A stretch of DNA of 64,000 nucleotides from Deltaproteobacteria bacterium (GTDB lineage Bacteria > Myxococcota_A > Polyangia > Polyangiales > Houyiibacteriaceae). Positions 18,601 through 27,555 of the stretch are shown here, piece after piece. Position numbers and translations under genes: made by a program. The DNA lies in the NCBI GenBank assembly GCA_017644045.1, contig JAEPMI010000013.1, positions 248,001-312,000 on the forward strand, given 5' to 3'. The first letter of the stretch is position 1; the number at the start of each line of letters is the position of its first letter. A model generated the notes under the pieces. It had not been told where the DNA came from, made no database searches, and saw only the letters and a program-made list of their open reading frames with translations.

Positions 18601-21216
18601 TCAGGCCCACCGCGTCGGAACGCCGGGCGTGAGCGCGTAGCCGCCCGGGCCCTTCTCGAGATAGGGCCGGAGCCCCTTCTTTCGCAGGGTGGAGAGCGCG
18701 ACGTAGAGCCGGTTCAGCGCGGCTTCGGCGCCCATGCGTTCGCCTGGCCAGCCCGCCTCGAGGAGCTCTTCGATCGGGACCCATTCTGCCGGGGACTCGA
18801 CCCGCCCTCGCGCCAGCCGCTGAAGGAGTCCCCGAAGCGGCGAGCCGTCCGGGAGGGCCACGGGCTCCGAGCTCTCGGGTGGCTGAAAGGCGCGCCCATC
18901 GGACCAGACCACCAGCGCTGGCGTGCTGGCGGCCCGCTGACCCGCGGCCGCTCGTTCCAGCGCCCGCAGCGACGCCCGGGTGTCGTCGGTCCCGTGACGT
19001 TCCACCGCGGCGCGCGCCGCTTCCAGAGCCGGCTCCGCACCTCGCAGCACCTCGACCGCCTGCCCGCGGAGTGAGACGGAGAGATCGAGCGCAGGCTCGT
19101 TCGACACCTTCGCCGCGGCCTCGGCGGCTCGCGCGCGCTCGCGGTCGGCGGCCGGACGATCGCCCAGCCGCTCGCAGGCCAGCGCCAGCGCGCTCGAGAC
19201 CAGCGCGTCGTAGCGAGCGGCCCCGACCGGGGCGAGCCGTTCGCGTGCCCGCTCGAGGACCGGCAGCGCGGCCTCGGGCTCGCCGCGATCGAGGTATGTG
19301 GTCCCGAGATAGTAGAGGGCGCTGCCCTCCCGGTGTCGGCTGCCGGAGGCCTCGAAGAGTCGTGCGGCGTCCGAGTGGTCGCGCAGCGCTTCGTCGAAGC
19401 GCCCGAGCTCCTGCAGGAGGCACGCGCGGGCGGTCTTCATCGCGCCCTCCATCACCGGGAGCTCGGCCGTGCGAGCGACCTCGAGCCCTCGCGCGAAGGT
19501 GGCGAGCGTCGCGTCGGTGGTCCCCAAGAAGAGCTGCACCACCCCCTTCTCGTAGAGCGCGGCGGCTTCCGCGTGGGCGTCACCGAGCGCCCGCGCGCCG
19601 ACGACCGACGCCTCCGTCAGTCGGAGCGCCTCGTCGAGCGCACCCTCGCGGCGAAGGGCGTGCCCTCGCAGTCGCCGGGCGCGCACCTGCAGCCGCTCGC
19701 GGTCGGTCGACGGCTCGAGCTCCGCCAGCAGCGCGAGGGCCCGTTCGTAGCACTCTCGCGCGGACTCCGTGTCGCCGGTGACGTCGTCCAGCGCGCCGAG
19801 CTGGAGCAACGACTCGGCCTGCCGCAGCGGATGCCCTTCGCTGGCGCGGAGGGCGAGCTCGGCGTCCGCGCGGGATTCGGCCGTGCGCCCGGCGTCCTGC
19901 AGCGCCCGGCCACGGCCGAGGTGCAGGGCCGCGAGCGCGTCGCCCTCCGTGACGAGAGCCAGCGTGCGATCGAACGCGTCGAGCGCCTCGCGGTTGCGGC
20001 CTCGGGCGGCGAGGGGCGACTCCAAAGCGAGCGCGAGCCGGCTGGCTTCGGTCGCGTGCCGGGCATCGCACGCGTGTGCATGAGCGCGCAGGAGGTTCTC
20101 GAGATCGCCCTCGTGACGCGGGTCGATCGGGAGGTGGGCGTAGTGCGCGGCGTGCGCTTCGCGCGCTCGGGCCAGCGAGCTGTCGGCGTTCGCCAGCGAC
20201 TCGGCGACCTCGCGGATGGTCCGGAAGAACGAGTGCCGCGCGACCGGACCGCTGCGATCGCTGCGGACCAGCGAGACCCGACCGAGCCGTTCGAGCGCAT
20301 CGAGCGGCGCGAGCTCCGTGACGCCGCCGAGCACGGCCTCGACGTCGCTGGTGCGCGCGCCGTCGGCGAAGACCGAGAGGAGCGCGAACACACGGCGCTC
20401 GGCGTCGCTCAGCAGCGCGACCGAGTCGTGGACCGCTCGCTCGACGGAGTCGTGCCGCGCGGGTCTGCCCGTGGCGGAGCGGAGGATCTCGAGCGGACGC
20501 ACCAGGCGCTCCGCGAGCTCGCCGAGCGTCAGCACGCTGGTGCGCGATGCGGCCAACTCGATGGCCAGCGGCATCCGGTCGACCGCCTCCACGATTCGCT
20601 GCGCTGCTGATCGGTCGATCGGAGCGCTCAGGGTGTCCAGGTCTCGCATGCGTCGGAGGAAGAGCTCCGTCGCCGCCTCGATACCGAGCGGTTCCAGCGA
20701 GAGCATCCGCTCGGCTGGGACCCCGAGCCGTGCACGCGAGGTGACGAGCACCTTCGAACGACTCGCTCGGGTCCAGCGATCCACTACGTCCGCGCACTCG
20801 TCCACGAGCTGCTCGAAGTTGTCGAGCACCAAGACCGTGGCCTGCATGCGGAGGCGATCATCCACCCACGCCGACCGATCGTCGGGCGACGCATCACCGA
20901 CTGGCGCGCCGAGCGCGAACGCGACCGAGTCGAGGAACGCCTCGCGGTCGTACACGTGCGTCAGGTCGACGAACCAGGCGCCGCCCGCCGCGTCGTAGGA
21001 GCTCGCCACGGACGCCGCGTAGGCGAGCGCGACGTGGGTCTTGCCCATGCCCGCCGCGCCGACCAACGTCAGAAGTGCGCCCTCGTCGAAGCGCTCCCGG
21101 ATCTTCGCCAGCTCTCGCCCGCGTCCGATCAGCGTCGACGTCCAGGTCGCACCGTAGCGGGTGACGTCCTCGCCCTCCACGGCGGCAGTATCGCCACGTG
21201 GCGCGCCCGCCAGCAA
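18601..21216 (-). CDS. NB-ARC/AAA-type ATPase with TPRs and a C-terminal winged helix
   Basis: An 871-residue regulator-like protein. Residues 53-60 are Walker A GAAGMGKT; VLVLDNFEQL is Walker B; VLVTSRARLGVPAE is the STAND sensor region. This is the STAND/NB-ARC core of AfsR-like proteins. Residues about 330-730 form TPR-like helical pairs (AYIHLARAREAHAAHYAHL, ALDAFDRTLALVTEGDALAALHLGRGRALQ). The last 100 residues (PLRGLLQRLARG...VPIEELLEAGWPGERMGAEAALNRLYVALSTLRKKGL) form an OmpR/PhoB-type winged helix. The order is the reverse of SARP regulators, where the DNA-binding domain is first. Start TTG 21216 (6 bases after the upstream stop) or GTG 21180. Confidence 0.88.
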   Translation of the reverse strand: MLAGAPRGDTAAVEGEDVTRYGATWTSTLIGRGRELAKIRERFDEGALLTLVGAAGMGKTHVALAYAASVASSYDAAGGAWFVDLTHVYDREAFLDSVAFALGAPVGDASPDDRSAWVDDRLRMQATVLVLDNFEQLVDECADVVDRWTRASRSKVLVTSRARLGVPAERMLSLEPLGIEAATELFLRRMRDLDTLSAPIDRSAAQRIVEAVDRMPLAIELAASRTSVLTLGELAERLVRPLEILRSATGRPARHDSVERAVHDSVALLSDAERRVFALLSVFADGARTSDVEAVLGGVTELAPLDALERLGRVSLVRSDRSGPVARHSFFRTIREVAESLANADSSLARAREAHAAHYAHLPIDPRHEGDLENLLRAHAHACDARHATEASRLALALESPLAARGRNREALDAFDRTLALVTEGDALAALHLGRGRALQDAGRTAESRADAELALRASEGHPLRQAESLLQLGALDDVTGDTESARECYERALALLAELEPSTDRERLQVRARRLRGHALRREGALDEALRLTEASVVGARALGDAHAEAAALYEKGVVQLFLGTTDATLATFARGLEVARTAELPVMEGAMKTARACLLQELGRFDEALRDHSDAARLFEASGSRHREGSALYYLGTTYLDRGEPEAALPVLERARERLAPVGAARYDALVSSALALACERLGDRPAADRERARAAEAAAKVSNEPALDLSVSLRGQAVEVLRGAEPALEAARAAVERHGTDDTRASLRALERAAAGQRAASTPALVVWSDGRAFQPPESSEPVALPDGSPLRGLLQRLARGRVESPAEWVPIEELLEAGWPGERMGAEAALNRLYVALSTLRKKGLRPYLEKGPGGYALTPGVPTRWA

Positions 21217-21222
21217 GGCGGC

Positions 21223-22062
21223 TCAGGCGCCGTCGAGCGCCGCGAGAAAGGTCTCGGGCTCTGGTCGCACTCGGTAGTTGTCCGTCTGATCGGCCATTCG
21301 CACGATGCCGTCCGCGTCGATGACCACGACGGTCGGGAGCACCGTGTCGGCGTCGTAGCCGAGCAGCTCCATGCCGAGCGGGACGCCGTTCGGTGCCATG
21401 ATCTCGAGGGCCTCGGCGCCCTTCAGATCACGATCGATCCAGTACTCGAAGGGCACGTCGTACTTCGCCGCGAGCCTGCGGGTGTGCTTCTCCGACTGCG
21501 GGCTGATCAGCACGACCTTCGCGCCGCGGTCGGCCAGGGCTCGGTAGCTCTTCGCGACCTCGCGGATCTGCGCCATGCAGAGCGGGCACCAGTTGCCGCG
21601 GAAGAAGAGGAGCACGGCCGGCGCCCCGGCGAGATCGGCCGTGGAGACCGCGTTGCCGTCGACGTCGGTGAAGCGGACCTCGGGCATCGGTTGGTCGACC
21701 TCGATGCGCTTGCTCCGGGTCCGGCCGAAGCGGGAGTAGGAGAAGAGGTAGACCAGGTGGGTGAGCCAGAGCCCCGCCGTCAGGGCGATGGGCACGATCG
21801 CCTCGGGCGATCCGACCGGCGCCAGGCCGACGGCCGCGGCCACACCGACGGGGCCGGCGAGGTGGAAGGCCAAGGGCTGCTCGGGCGTGCGAGCGAGGCG
21901 AAGCAGGATGGTGACGCCGAGCCAGGTGAGCGGCATCAGCGCGCTGATGACGGGGCCCAGCCAGGACCAGCGACCGACCTCGGGACCGAGCATCTGCCAG
22001 ATGCCGATGCCCGCAATCGCCGGGAGCGCCGTGAGGTAGGCGCTGACGAAGACCCGCTTCAT
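21223..22062 (-). CDS. membrane-anchored AhpC/TSA-family thioredoxin-fold protein
   Basis: A 279-residue protein with three to four membrane helices in the first 115 residues (IGIWQMLGP, ALMPLTWLGVTILL, LAGPVGVAAAVGLAP, IVPIALTAGLWLTHLVYLF) and a C-terminal AhpC/TSA domain (about 120-279). The active site is FFRGNWCPLCMAQIREV, CxxC with Pro-Leu between. The remaining thioredoxin-fold elements are VVLISPQ, PFEYWIDRDL and PTVVVIDADGIVR (cis-Pro region). It should reduce peroxides or act as a disulfide reductase; the side of the membrane on which the domain lies is unclear. Gaps of 31 and 6 bases to its neighbours suggest an operon. Confidence 0.85.
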   Translation of the reverse strand: MKRVFVSAYLTALPAIAGIGIWQMLGPEVGRWSWLGPVISALMPLTWLGVTILLRLARTPEQPLAFHLAGPVGVAAAVGLAPVGSPEAIVPIALTAGLWLTHLVYLFSYSRFGRTRSKRIEVDQPMPEVRFTDVDGNAVSTADLAGAPAVLLFFRGNWCPLCMAQIREVAKSYRALADRGAKVVLISPQSEKHTRRLAAKYDVPFEYWIDRDLKGAEALEIMAPNGVPLGMELLGYDADTVLPTVVVIDADGIVRMADQTDNYRVRPEPETFLAALDGA

Positions 22063-22093
22063 GGAGCATCGGTACGATCGGACACCTGGAGGG

Positions 22094-22948
22094 TTACTTC
22101 ACGGCGTCGCGCAGAGCCTTCGCGACCGGGCAGGGTGTCGCCCGCGGCTCGAGCACCATCCCGGCGAAGCGCCCGAAGATCAGAGCGTTGCCCTGCTCGC
22201 GGACCGCGAGGCCGCGGGGGAGCACGAAGACCTGGCCGCCGAAGTCTGCGTAGATCTCTCCCTGGGTGAGTACGGCCCGGCCCGGTGAGCGCTTGGCGCC
22301 CGGGATGAACGAGCGGGCGAGTCGTTCGAAGAGTCCGCCCGCGTCGCGCTCGGCGATGATGCGGTTCCCCTGGCGTGGGCTGGTCCGGTAGCCCGGCGTC
22401 GGGACGGTGTCCCCGGGGAAGTCGTCGACGGGCTCCCACTCGACCGCGACGGTATCCAGCCAGCCGCTGACCCACTCGCCGACCCACTCGTTCGTCATCG
22501 CCGCGTCGAAGAGGTCGGCGATGCCTCGGCAGAACGCGATGGCTTCCGTGGGCGCGGGTCCGGCGAAGAAGGATGGGAGGTCGGGGGTGAGATCGTAGGT
22601 CTCCCGGAAGTAGCTCGGCCCACGCACCTCGATGCTCAGCTCCGGGAAGTGCTCACCGACGACGACCTTGCGGACGTCCTTCAACGCGAAGCGGTAGCGG
22701 GTGAGCCCCATGAGGTCCTCGTGGGACGCGAGCGCCCGTGAGACGCGCTCTTCTGCGCTCTCCGCCTCTTCCGGCTTCAGCAGGCCGAGGATCCTCGACG
22801 CAGCGCGAGCGTCGAGCTGATCGGTGGCCGCCCATGAGCTCGGGAAGTACCCATGGCCGAGACCACCGTAGAGCCGCACCACTCGGTCCGTCCCCGGATG
22901 CAGCGGCTGCACGTGCAGCGTCTCGTCCTCGAGAATGATCGCCGGCAT
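22094..22948 (-). CDS. conserved-looking protein of unknown function
   Basis: A 284-residue cytoplasmic protein without membrane segments or signal peptide, starting MPAIILEDETLHVQPLHPGTDRVVRLYGG. Its features are a Phe/Trp-rich middle (PSSWAATDQ, SYFRETYDLTPDLPSFFAG, TNEWVGEWVSGWLDTVAVEWEP) and a C-terminal strand set with KALRDAVK. I do not recognise the family. It starts 17 bases after the next upstream gene on the same strand and is followed after 31 bases by the thioredoxin-fold gene. Confidence 0.7.
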   Translation of the reverse strand: MPAIILEDETLHVQPLHPGTDRVVRLYGGLGHGYFPSSWAATDQLDARAASRILGLLKPEEAESAEERVSRALASHEDLMGLTRYRFALKDVRKVVVGEHFPELSIEVRGPSYFRETYDLTPDLPSFFAGPAPTEAIAFCRGIADLFDAAMTNEWVGEWVSGWLDTVAVEWEPVDDFPGDTVPTPGYRTSPRQGNRIIAERDAGGLFERLARSFIPGAKRSPGRAVLTQGEIYADFGGQVFVLPRGLAVREQGNALIFGRFAGMVLEPRATPCPVAKALRDAVK

Positions 22949-22965
22949 CGCGCCGGGAGCCTAGC

Positions 22966-23685
22966 TCACTCGAGCGTGATCGTGATGGCGACGCGCTCCG
23001 GCGCGGACAGCGCGTCGTAGGCCGCGCGTTCCACCTCGGTGAGCGGGCGACCCTGGCGGAACGGCAGCGGGCGCTCGAGGTATCTCCGACACCGCTCCAT
23101 CGCCGCGGTGAACGGTTCGGTCGGGTGCATCCAGTACGCGTGCCCGCCGCGCAGCCCGATCCGACCGTCGCCGACGAATCGCACCGCCGTGCACGAGAGC
23201 CGACCCTCCGCGATCGCGTCGAGCCGGCACCTCCACCGCCACGGCGTGGGCCGGCGCTTCATCTGCTCGGCGACGAGAAGACCACCGTCGTCCACGTGGA
23301 ACTCGATGCGTCGGTTCACCCACCAGCAGCCTTCCCGGTCGAAACGCCAACCCGAAGGCAGCAGATGATCGAAGACCACGTGTTGCCCGGCGATCGAGCG
23401 CGTGTCGAAGGTCGCCAGGATCTCTCCTTCCACGACGCGCCACGGTCGACCCGCGCGATGCGCGAGCCAGCGCTCGGCGGCGCTCAGTCGATCCCAGTGC
23501 CACTTGCCGACCCAATCGAGGACCGGTGGAGAGAGCGAATCGGCGAGCTCGGGCTCGAGCTCGAGCGATCGCAGGTACTCGCGTTCGCGTCGGCGGTGCA
23601 CTCGATGCGAGTGCCTCCGCATGTCCGTGTTGTATCGCGCACGACCGCCCTCGATGACGGTTCGCGCCAGTCGCTTCGTCGACAT
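22966..23685 (-). CDS. protein of unknown function, Arg/Trp-rich
   Basis: About 239 residues from ATG 23685 (GGA three bases ahead); ATG 23622 is also possible, and the frame is open to 23814. The N-terminus is highly basic (MRRHSHRVHRRREREYL). The body contains WVGKWHWDRLSAAERWLAHRAG, a strand set FDHLLPSGWRFDREGCWWVNRRIEFHVDDG, and a C-terminal PEPFTAAMERCRRYLERPLPF helix. No known domain is recognised, and there is no signal peptide. It is the first of a minus-strand group running to the large ATPase gene. Confidence 0.65.
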   Translation of the reverse strand: MSTKRLARTVIEGGRARYNTDMRRHSHRVHRRREREYLRSLELEPELADSLSPPVLDWVGKWHWDRLSAAERWLAHRAGRPWRVVEGEILATFDTRSIAGQHVVFDHLLPSGWRFDREGCWWVNRRIEFHVDDGGLLVAEQMKRRPTPWRWRCRLDAIAEGRLSCTAVRFVGDGRIGLRGGHAYWMHPTEPFTAAMERCRRYLERPLPFRQGRPLTEVERAAYDALSAPERVAITITLE

Positions 23686-23837
23686 TCCATTGCATTCCGA
23701 TGTGGCCCACGGGACGCGGGCCATGACCGATGGGCTCGTCACCTCGGTCGAGGCGACGAGCGGTTCAGTGGGAATGCAGGTGCTGGAGAAGCATCGCGGC
23801 CGAACACTAAGCACGGCTCGGAGCCGCGCAAGACCGC

Positions 23838-23966
23838 TCAGGCGTCGGGGTCGGAGAGCTCGCGCTGGAGCGCGGCGAAGCCCTCCTCGCCGGCGGGGCT
23901 CAGCGCCTTGGTGTCGCCCGTGTTCTCGTAGTGGAAGACGTAGACGTCGACCTCGGGCTTGCGGAA
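23838..23966 (-). other. coding-like in-frame extension after a UGA stop
   Basis: Immediately after the TGA of the following entry, the same frame stays open for 42 more codons, ending at a second TGA (23840-23838): after FRKPEVDVYVFHY comes ENTGDTKALSPAGEEG, then FAALQRELSDPDA. Every codon but one or two ends in G or C, which fits real coding sequence in this genome. Either the upstream gene has a nonsense mutation and its end is a pseudogene tail, or the UGA is read through, or this is a leftover of another gene. It has no start codon of its own. Confidence 0.5.
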
Positions 23967-24455
23967 TCAGAGGTCCGGAAACGGTCGACCGTTGATCACG
24001 AGGCCGACGATCTGGAAGACGCCCGTGCTGCCCGTCATCGTGATGCTGATCGGTACGGGGCCCGTGGGGGTCGCGAGGCTGCCGGCCATGTTGTGCACGC
24101 CGTTGTTCACCTGGAAGTTGGTGAAGGTCGCGTCGGTGTGGGTGGTCAGCTCGGGGAAGGTCGCGACAGCCGCCTGGAAGGCGTTCACGTCGTGGGTGCT
24201 CTGGTAGGTGGCCGACATGCGTGCATGCGCGGCCGTGTAGTCACCGGCGCGAAGATGACCCAGGAAGGCATGGGCATCGTCCTTCCCTCCGGTGACCGAC
24301 TGGCAGAACATCCAGCAGCCGACGCCACAGAGCCCGCCCAGGATCACGAAGACCAAGCAGGTGATGCCGAGGATCTTCATCCACGGCGGCCCCTTCTTCT
24401 CCGGCGTCATGTCGGAGGGCGGAGCTGCCTGGTAGGGCGCGGGCTGCGGTTGCAT
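23967..24455 (-). CDS. membrane-anchored protein, possibly DUF4864-like
   Basis: A 162-residue protein: Pro/Gln-rich N-terminus (MQPQPAPYQAAPPSDM), one hydrophobic helix (ILGITCLVFVILGGLCGVGCWMFC), then a 110-residue extracytoplasmic domain. The domain runs AHAFLGHLRAGDYTAAHARMSATYQSTHDVNAFQAAVATFPELTTHTDATFTNFQV and ends VPISITMTGSTGVFQIVGLVINGRPF. This helix-first, strand-last plan (residence of two helices then a curved sheet) resembles DUF4864/NTF2-like domains. A coding-like extension follows its stop in the same frame, so the annotated end may not be the whole protein. 54 bases from the EAL gene. Confidence 0.75.
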   Translation of the reverse strand: MQPQPAPYQAAPPSDMTPEKKGPPWMKILGITCLVFVILGGLCGVGCWMFCQSVTGGKDDAHAFLGHLRAGDYTAAHARMSATYQSTHDVNAFQAAVATFPELTTHTDATFTNFQVNNGVHNMAGSLATPTGPVPISITMTGSTGVFQIVGLVINGRPFPDL

Positions 24456-24509
24456 GGCCCGATGATACCGCGAATCCGGATCCTCGTAGGACGGAGGTCG
24501 CTCCGCGGC

Positions 24510-25283
24510 TCAGGCCGGGGGCCACGTCATACGAGGAACCGGATTGTCCGGACGGGCCAGAAGGTAGCCCTGAATGAGGTCCGCTCCGCAGTCGAGCGCG
24601 GCCTTCAGCTCGTCGACCGTCTCCACGCCTTCGACGACGACTCGCGCCGCGAAGCTGTGCATCATCGCGATGGTGTGTTTGACGAGGTTTCTCGCTCGCG
24701 ACCGGAGGTGCAGCTGGGTCACCAACGACCGGTCCAGCTTCACGACGGCTGGCTCGAGATCCGCTAGCCGAGCGAGGTTGGAGTAGCCCGCGCCAAAGTC
24801 GTCGATGACCAACTTCACGTCTCGCGACGAGAGCTCTCCGAGCACCGCCACCACGATGTCGTGGTGCTCGAACGCGGCCGCCTCGGTGAGCTCGAGGAAG
24901 ACTCCGTGGGGATGCAGGTACATCGGGTCGTCCGGCCGAACGAGCCAGCGGGCCGTCAACTCCGCAGGGTGCACGTTCAGGTAGACGGGAGTATCGATCG
25001 TGGCGGCGAACGCCTTCTCCCGGACGAGACGACCGAGCCGTCCCGCGAAGCGAGCTCGCGCGGCGTCCTCGAAGAGGATCGCCGGATTCTGATAGCGGCG
25101 GACGCTGCATCGAGTGAGCACCTCGACCGCTTCTGTCTTCTTGGACCGACCATCGACGATGGGTTGGTAGACGACCGAGAGGTCCTCTGCCCCGATTCCC
25201 CGGACCGCGTTCGCGGCCTCGTCATCGAGCTCGGCGTAGTCGTCGTCGCCGGTTAGAGTCCAGGTCAGTCGTTTGTGTGTCAC
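24510..25283 (-). CDS. EAL-domain cyclic di-GMP phosphodiesterase
   Basis: A 257-residue stand-alone EAL domain. Key residues present: E51 in EAVEVLTR (Val in place of Leu of the usual EAL), N in PVYLNVHP, E in FLELTE, DD in VIDDFGAGYSNLARL, K in VVKLDRSLV, E in VVVEGVET, and QGY in ADLIQGYLLARP. All metal-binding acids and the Lys are there, so it should cleave cyclic di-GMP to pGpG. No sensor domain. The GTG start lies 12 bases after the lytic transglycosylase stop, so the two may be cotranscribed. It could counter the FHA-GGDEF cyclase 7 kb away. Confidence 0.93.
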   Translation of the reverse strand: MTHKRLTWTLTGDDDYAELDDEAANAVRGIGAEDLSVVYQPIVDGRSKKTEAVEVLTRCSVRRYQNPAILFEDAARARFAGRLGRLVREKAFAATIDTPVYLNVHPAELTARWLVRPDDPMYLHPHGVFLELTEAAAFEHHDIVVAVLGELSSRDVKLVIDDFGAGYSNLARLADLEPAVVKLDRSLVTQLHLRSRARNLVKHTIAMMHSFAARVVVEGVETVDELKAALDCGADLIQGYLLARPDNPVPRMTWPPA

Positions 25284-25295
25284 GGAGCGATGATA

Positions 25296-27452
25296 TCACT
25301 CTGTTCCGTCGCCGGAATTGCCTCGTTCGGGTGTCACTTGATCCGGTAGCGGCAGCTCGGCTTCGCCGGTGGCCACGTAGCGATAGTGAGCGAAGTGGGA
25401 GAGCACCCGGCGCACGTAGTTGCGGGTCTCGTCGAAGGGGATCTTCTCGACCCAGAGATCGAAGTCGATCGGCCCCGTCTCGCGCCGCCAGCGCTCCACC
25501 CGCGCGACGCCGGCGTTGTAGGCGGCGATGGCCAGCGGCACCTGATGGTCGAAGCGGTTCACCGCGGAAGCGAGCTCGGCCACGCCGATGCGGACGTTGT
25601 CTTCGGGGACGAAGAGCTGATCCAGGCTGAAGCTCGCGCCGCCGCGATCGCCACCCACCTCGGGCATCACCTGCAGCAGACCGATCGCGCCCGCGCCGCT
25701 CACCACGTCCGGGTCGTAGGCCGACTCCTGGCGCATGACCGCGTAGACCAGACTCCACGGCATCCCCCAGCGCCGTGACTCGCGCACGACCGTGTCGAAG
25801 GCGGGTCTCGGGTAGGCCGCCTGCCAGGCCCAGAGCGCGTCGCCCTCCGGCTTCATGCGCAGTCGCTCGCGCTCGTGGATCGAGAGTCGGTAGGCGCGCG
25901 TGTAGGAGTGCGCCTGGCCGTGGGCCCGGATGAGCGTCTCGTTCACGCGCCCACTCGGTGCCTGGCGCCGCAGCGAGCTCTCGGAACGGCGCACCGCGGC
26001 GGTCGCGTCCGAGTCGAGCCCGAGCGTGCGATAGAAGCCCACGGCGTCGGCGAGCTGGATCTGCATCGCGTCGGCCTCGGGCGGCGGGTCGTTCAGGGGG
26101 ATCGGCTCTTCCACGCCGAGCGCCGCCAGTCGCCGCGCGGCGAGCACGCCGTAGTAGTGCAGCGGGTCTTCGGCCCGGGCTCGGCGGTAGGCATCTTTCG
26201 CGTCTTCGACGTCGCCCTTCGCCTCGAGCGCTCGCCCCTGCCAGTAGCGCCCGCGGCCCTCCTCCATCGGCCCGGATCCGAGCCGCGCGTACTGGGACAG
26301 CAGTCGCGCGGCGCGCGCGTGCTGTCCCGCCTCGAACGCCGTGATGCCGAGCTGCCAGGTCGCGTCGCGCCGAAGCGAGGGAATCACGTTGGCGCGGGGT
26401 CCCTCGAGGAAGGCCTCCATCCGCCGCTCGCCCCCGAAGCGGCCGAGTCGGAGCTCCAGCCACGCGGCGAGGTACTCGGCCTGAGCGGCCCAGCGCGTCC
26501 GGGAGTGTCGCCGCACCAGCCGCCGGTACGCGCGGATGGCCTGGAGGTCCTGGTCGGCGCGGCCCAGTGCCCGCGCCGCGTGGAACTCGTCCGCCACGGC
26601 CGTCGGCCCACCGACCCTCGCGGCTTGCCGGAGCACCTCGGCCGCCTCCGCGTAGTGGGTGCGGGTCTTGTAGAGAGCCATCCCGCGCAGGTGAAGCCAG
26701 CGACCCTTCCGCGCGCGGTTGAAGGGGGGGCGGCCCTCGAGCTGAGCGGCCGCCTCTTCCGGGCGCCACGCGTCCAGGAGCGCCTCGGCTCGAATGAGCT
26801 TCTCTTCCTCGCTCAGCTCGGGCGGACCGCCGTGGGCCATGAGCCCTTCGAGCGCGAGCGACACGTCCGGGTGCGCGGCGTGCCGCACGTAGAGCACCTC
26901 CAACGTCCGCCGCCCCTGCCGCTCCTGGCCAGCCGCGAAGTGGGCCTCCGCGAGCTGGAGCCGGACCGCGAAGGTGTCCACGTCGCGCCCATCCTCTTCG
27001 GCGGCCGCTCGGAGGAGGCGAATGGCGTCCTCGTGTCGGCCGAGCTGGAGCGCGCACTGAGCGGCGAGTGCTCGGCCCAGCGCCGAGTCGACCGCCTCGA
27101 GCTTCGGCTCCGCCGCGGCGCAGTCGCCGGCGCGCACCAGGGCGAGCGCGTGTCGCTCGGCGAGATCGGCCCGAATGGGCTCCGGCAGGTCGTCGCCAGT
27201 CACGGCCCCGAACGCCTCGGCGGCGTCGGCGTGGCGACCCGAGCGCGCCAGGAGCCGGCCGCGGAGGTAGCCGACCCGCGCGGTCGCCAGCGAGGCCAGC
27301 TCGTTCAGGGCTTCGTCGGTCCGACCGGCACGGACGTGCGCTGCCGCCTCGGCCAACCGCTCGGGCTCGTCGAGATCGCCCTGCCCGGACCCCCGGGGAG
27401 CGAGCCCCAGGGCCAGGACCAGGGTCAGGCCGACGCGAACGGAAGAGCGCAC
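25296..27452 (-). CDS. soluble lytic murein transglycosylase (Slt70-like)
   Basis: A 718-residue periplasmic protein: signal peptide (MRSSVRVGLTLVLALGLAPRGSG), a long superhelix of TPR-like repeats (about 25-540), and a C-terminal Slt-type domain. Catalytic Glu is in YAVMRQESAYDPDVVSGAGAIGLLQVMP (about residue 573), followed by DNVRIGVAEL and LAIAAYNAGVARVERWR, the standard family 1A strings. It cleaves peptidoglycan with formation of 1,6-anhydro-muramic acid. The domain order is the same as E. coli Slt. The GTG start lies 103 bases from a divergent lipoprotein gene. Confidence 0.95.
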   Translation of the reverse strand: MRSSVRVGLTLVLALGLAPRGSGQGDLDEPERLAEAAAHVRAGRTDEALNELASLATARVGYLRGRLLARSGRHADAAEAFGAVTGDDLPEPIRADLAERHALALVRAGDCAAAEPKLEAVDSALGRALAAQCALQLGRHEDAIRLLRAAAEEDGRDVDTFAVRLQLAEAHFAAGQERQGRRTLEVLYVRHAAHPDVSLALEGLMAHGGPPELSEEEKLIRAEALLDAWRPEEAAAQLEGRPPFNRARKGRWLHLRGMALYKTRTHYAEAAEVLRQAARVGGPTAVADEFHAARALGRADQDLQAIRAYRRLVRRHSRTRWAAQAEYLAAWLELRLGRFGGERRMEAFLEGPRANVIPSLRRDATWQLGITAFEAGQHARAARLLSQYARLGSGPMEEGRGRYWQGRALEAKGDVEDAKDAYRRARAEDPLHYYGVLAARRLAALGVEEPIPLNDPPPEADAMQIQLADAVGFYRTLGLDSDATAAVRRSESSLRRQAPSGRVNETLIRAHGQAHSYTRAYRLSIHERERLRMKPEGDALWAWQAAYPRPAFDTVVRESRRWGMPWSLVYAVMRQESAYDPDVVSGAGAIGLLQVMPEVGGDRGGASFSLDQLFVPEDNVRIGVAELASAVNRFDHQVPLAIAAYNAGVARVERWRRETGPIDFDLWVEKIPFDETRNYVRRVLSHFAHYRYVATGEAELPLPDQVTPERGNSGDGTE

Positions 27453-27555
27453 GATCAGACGCTAAACCAATCGCGAGGGTGGCGACCATTCCCTGCCATT
27501 CGAGGGCGGGCCTCCCTTGCTCGACGTTCCAAGCCAAACTGCTAGGGTCCGGCCG

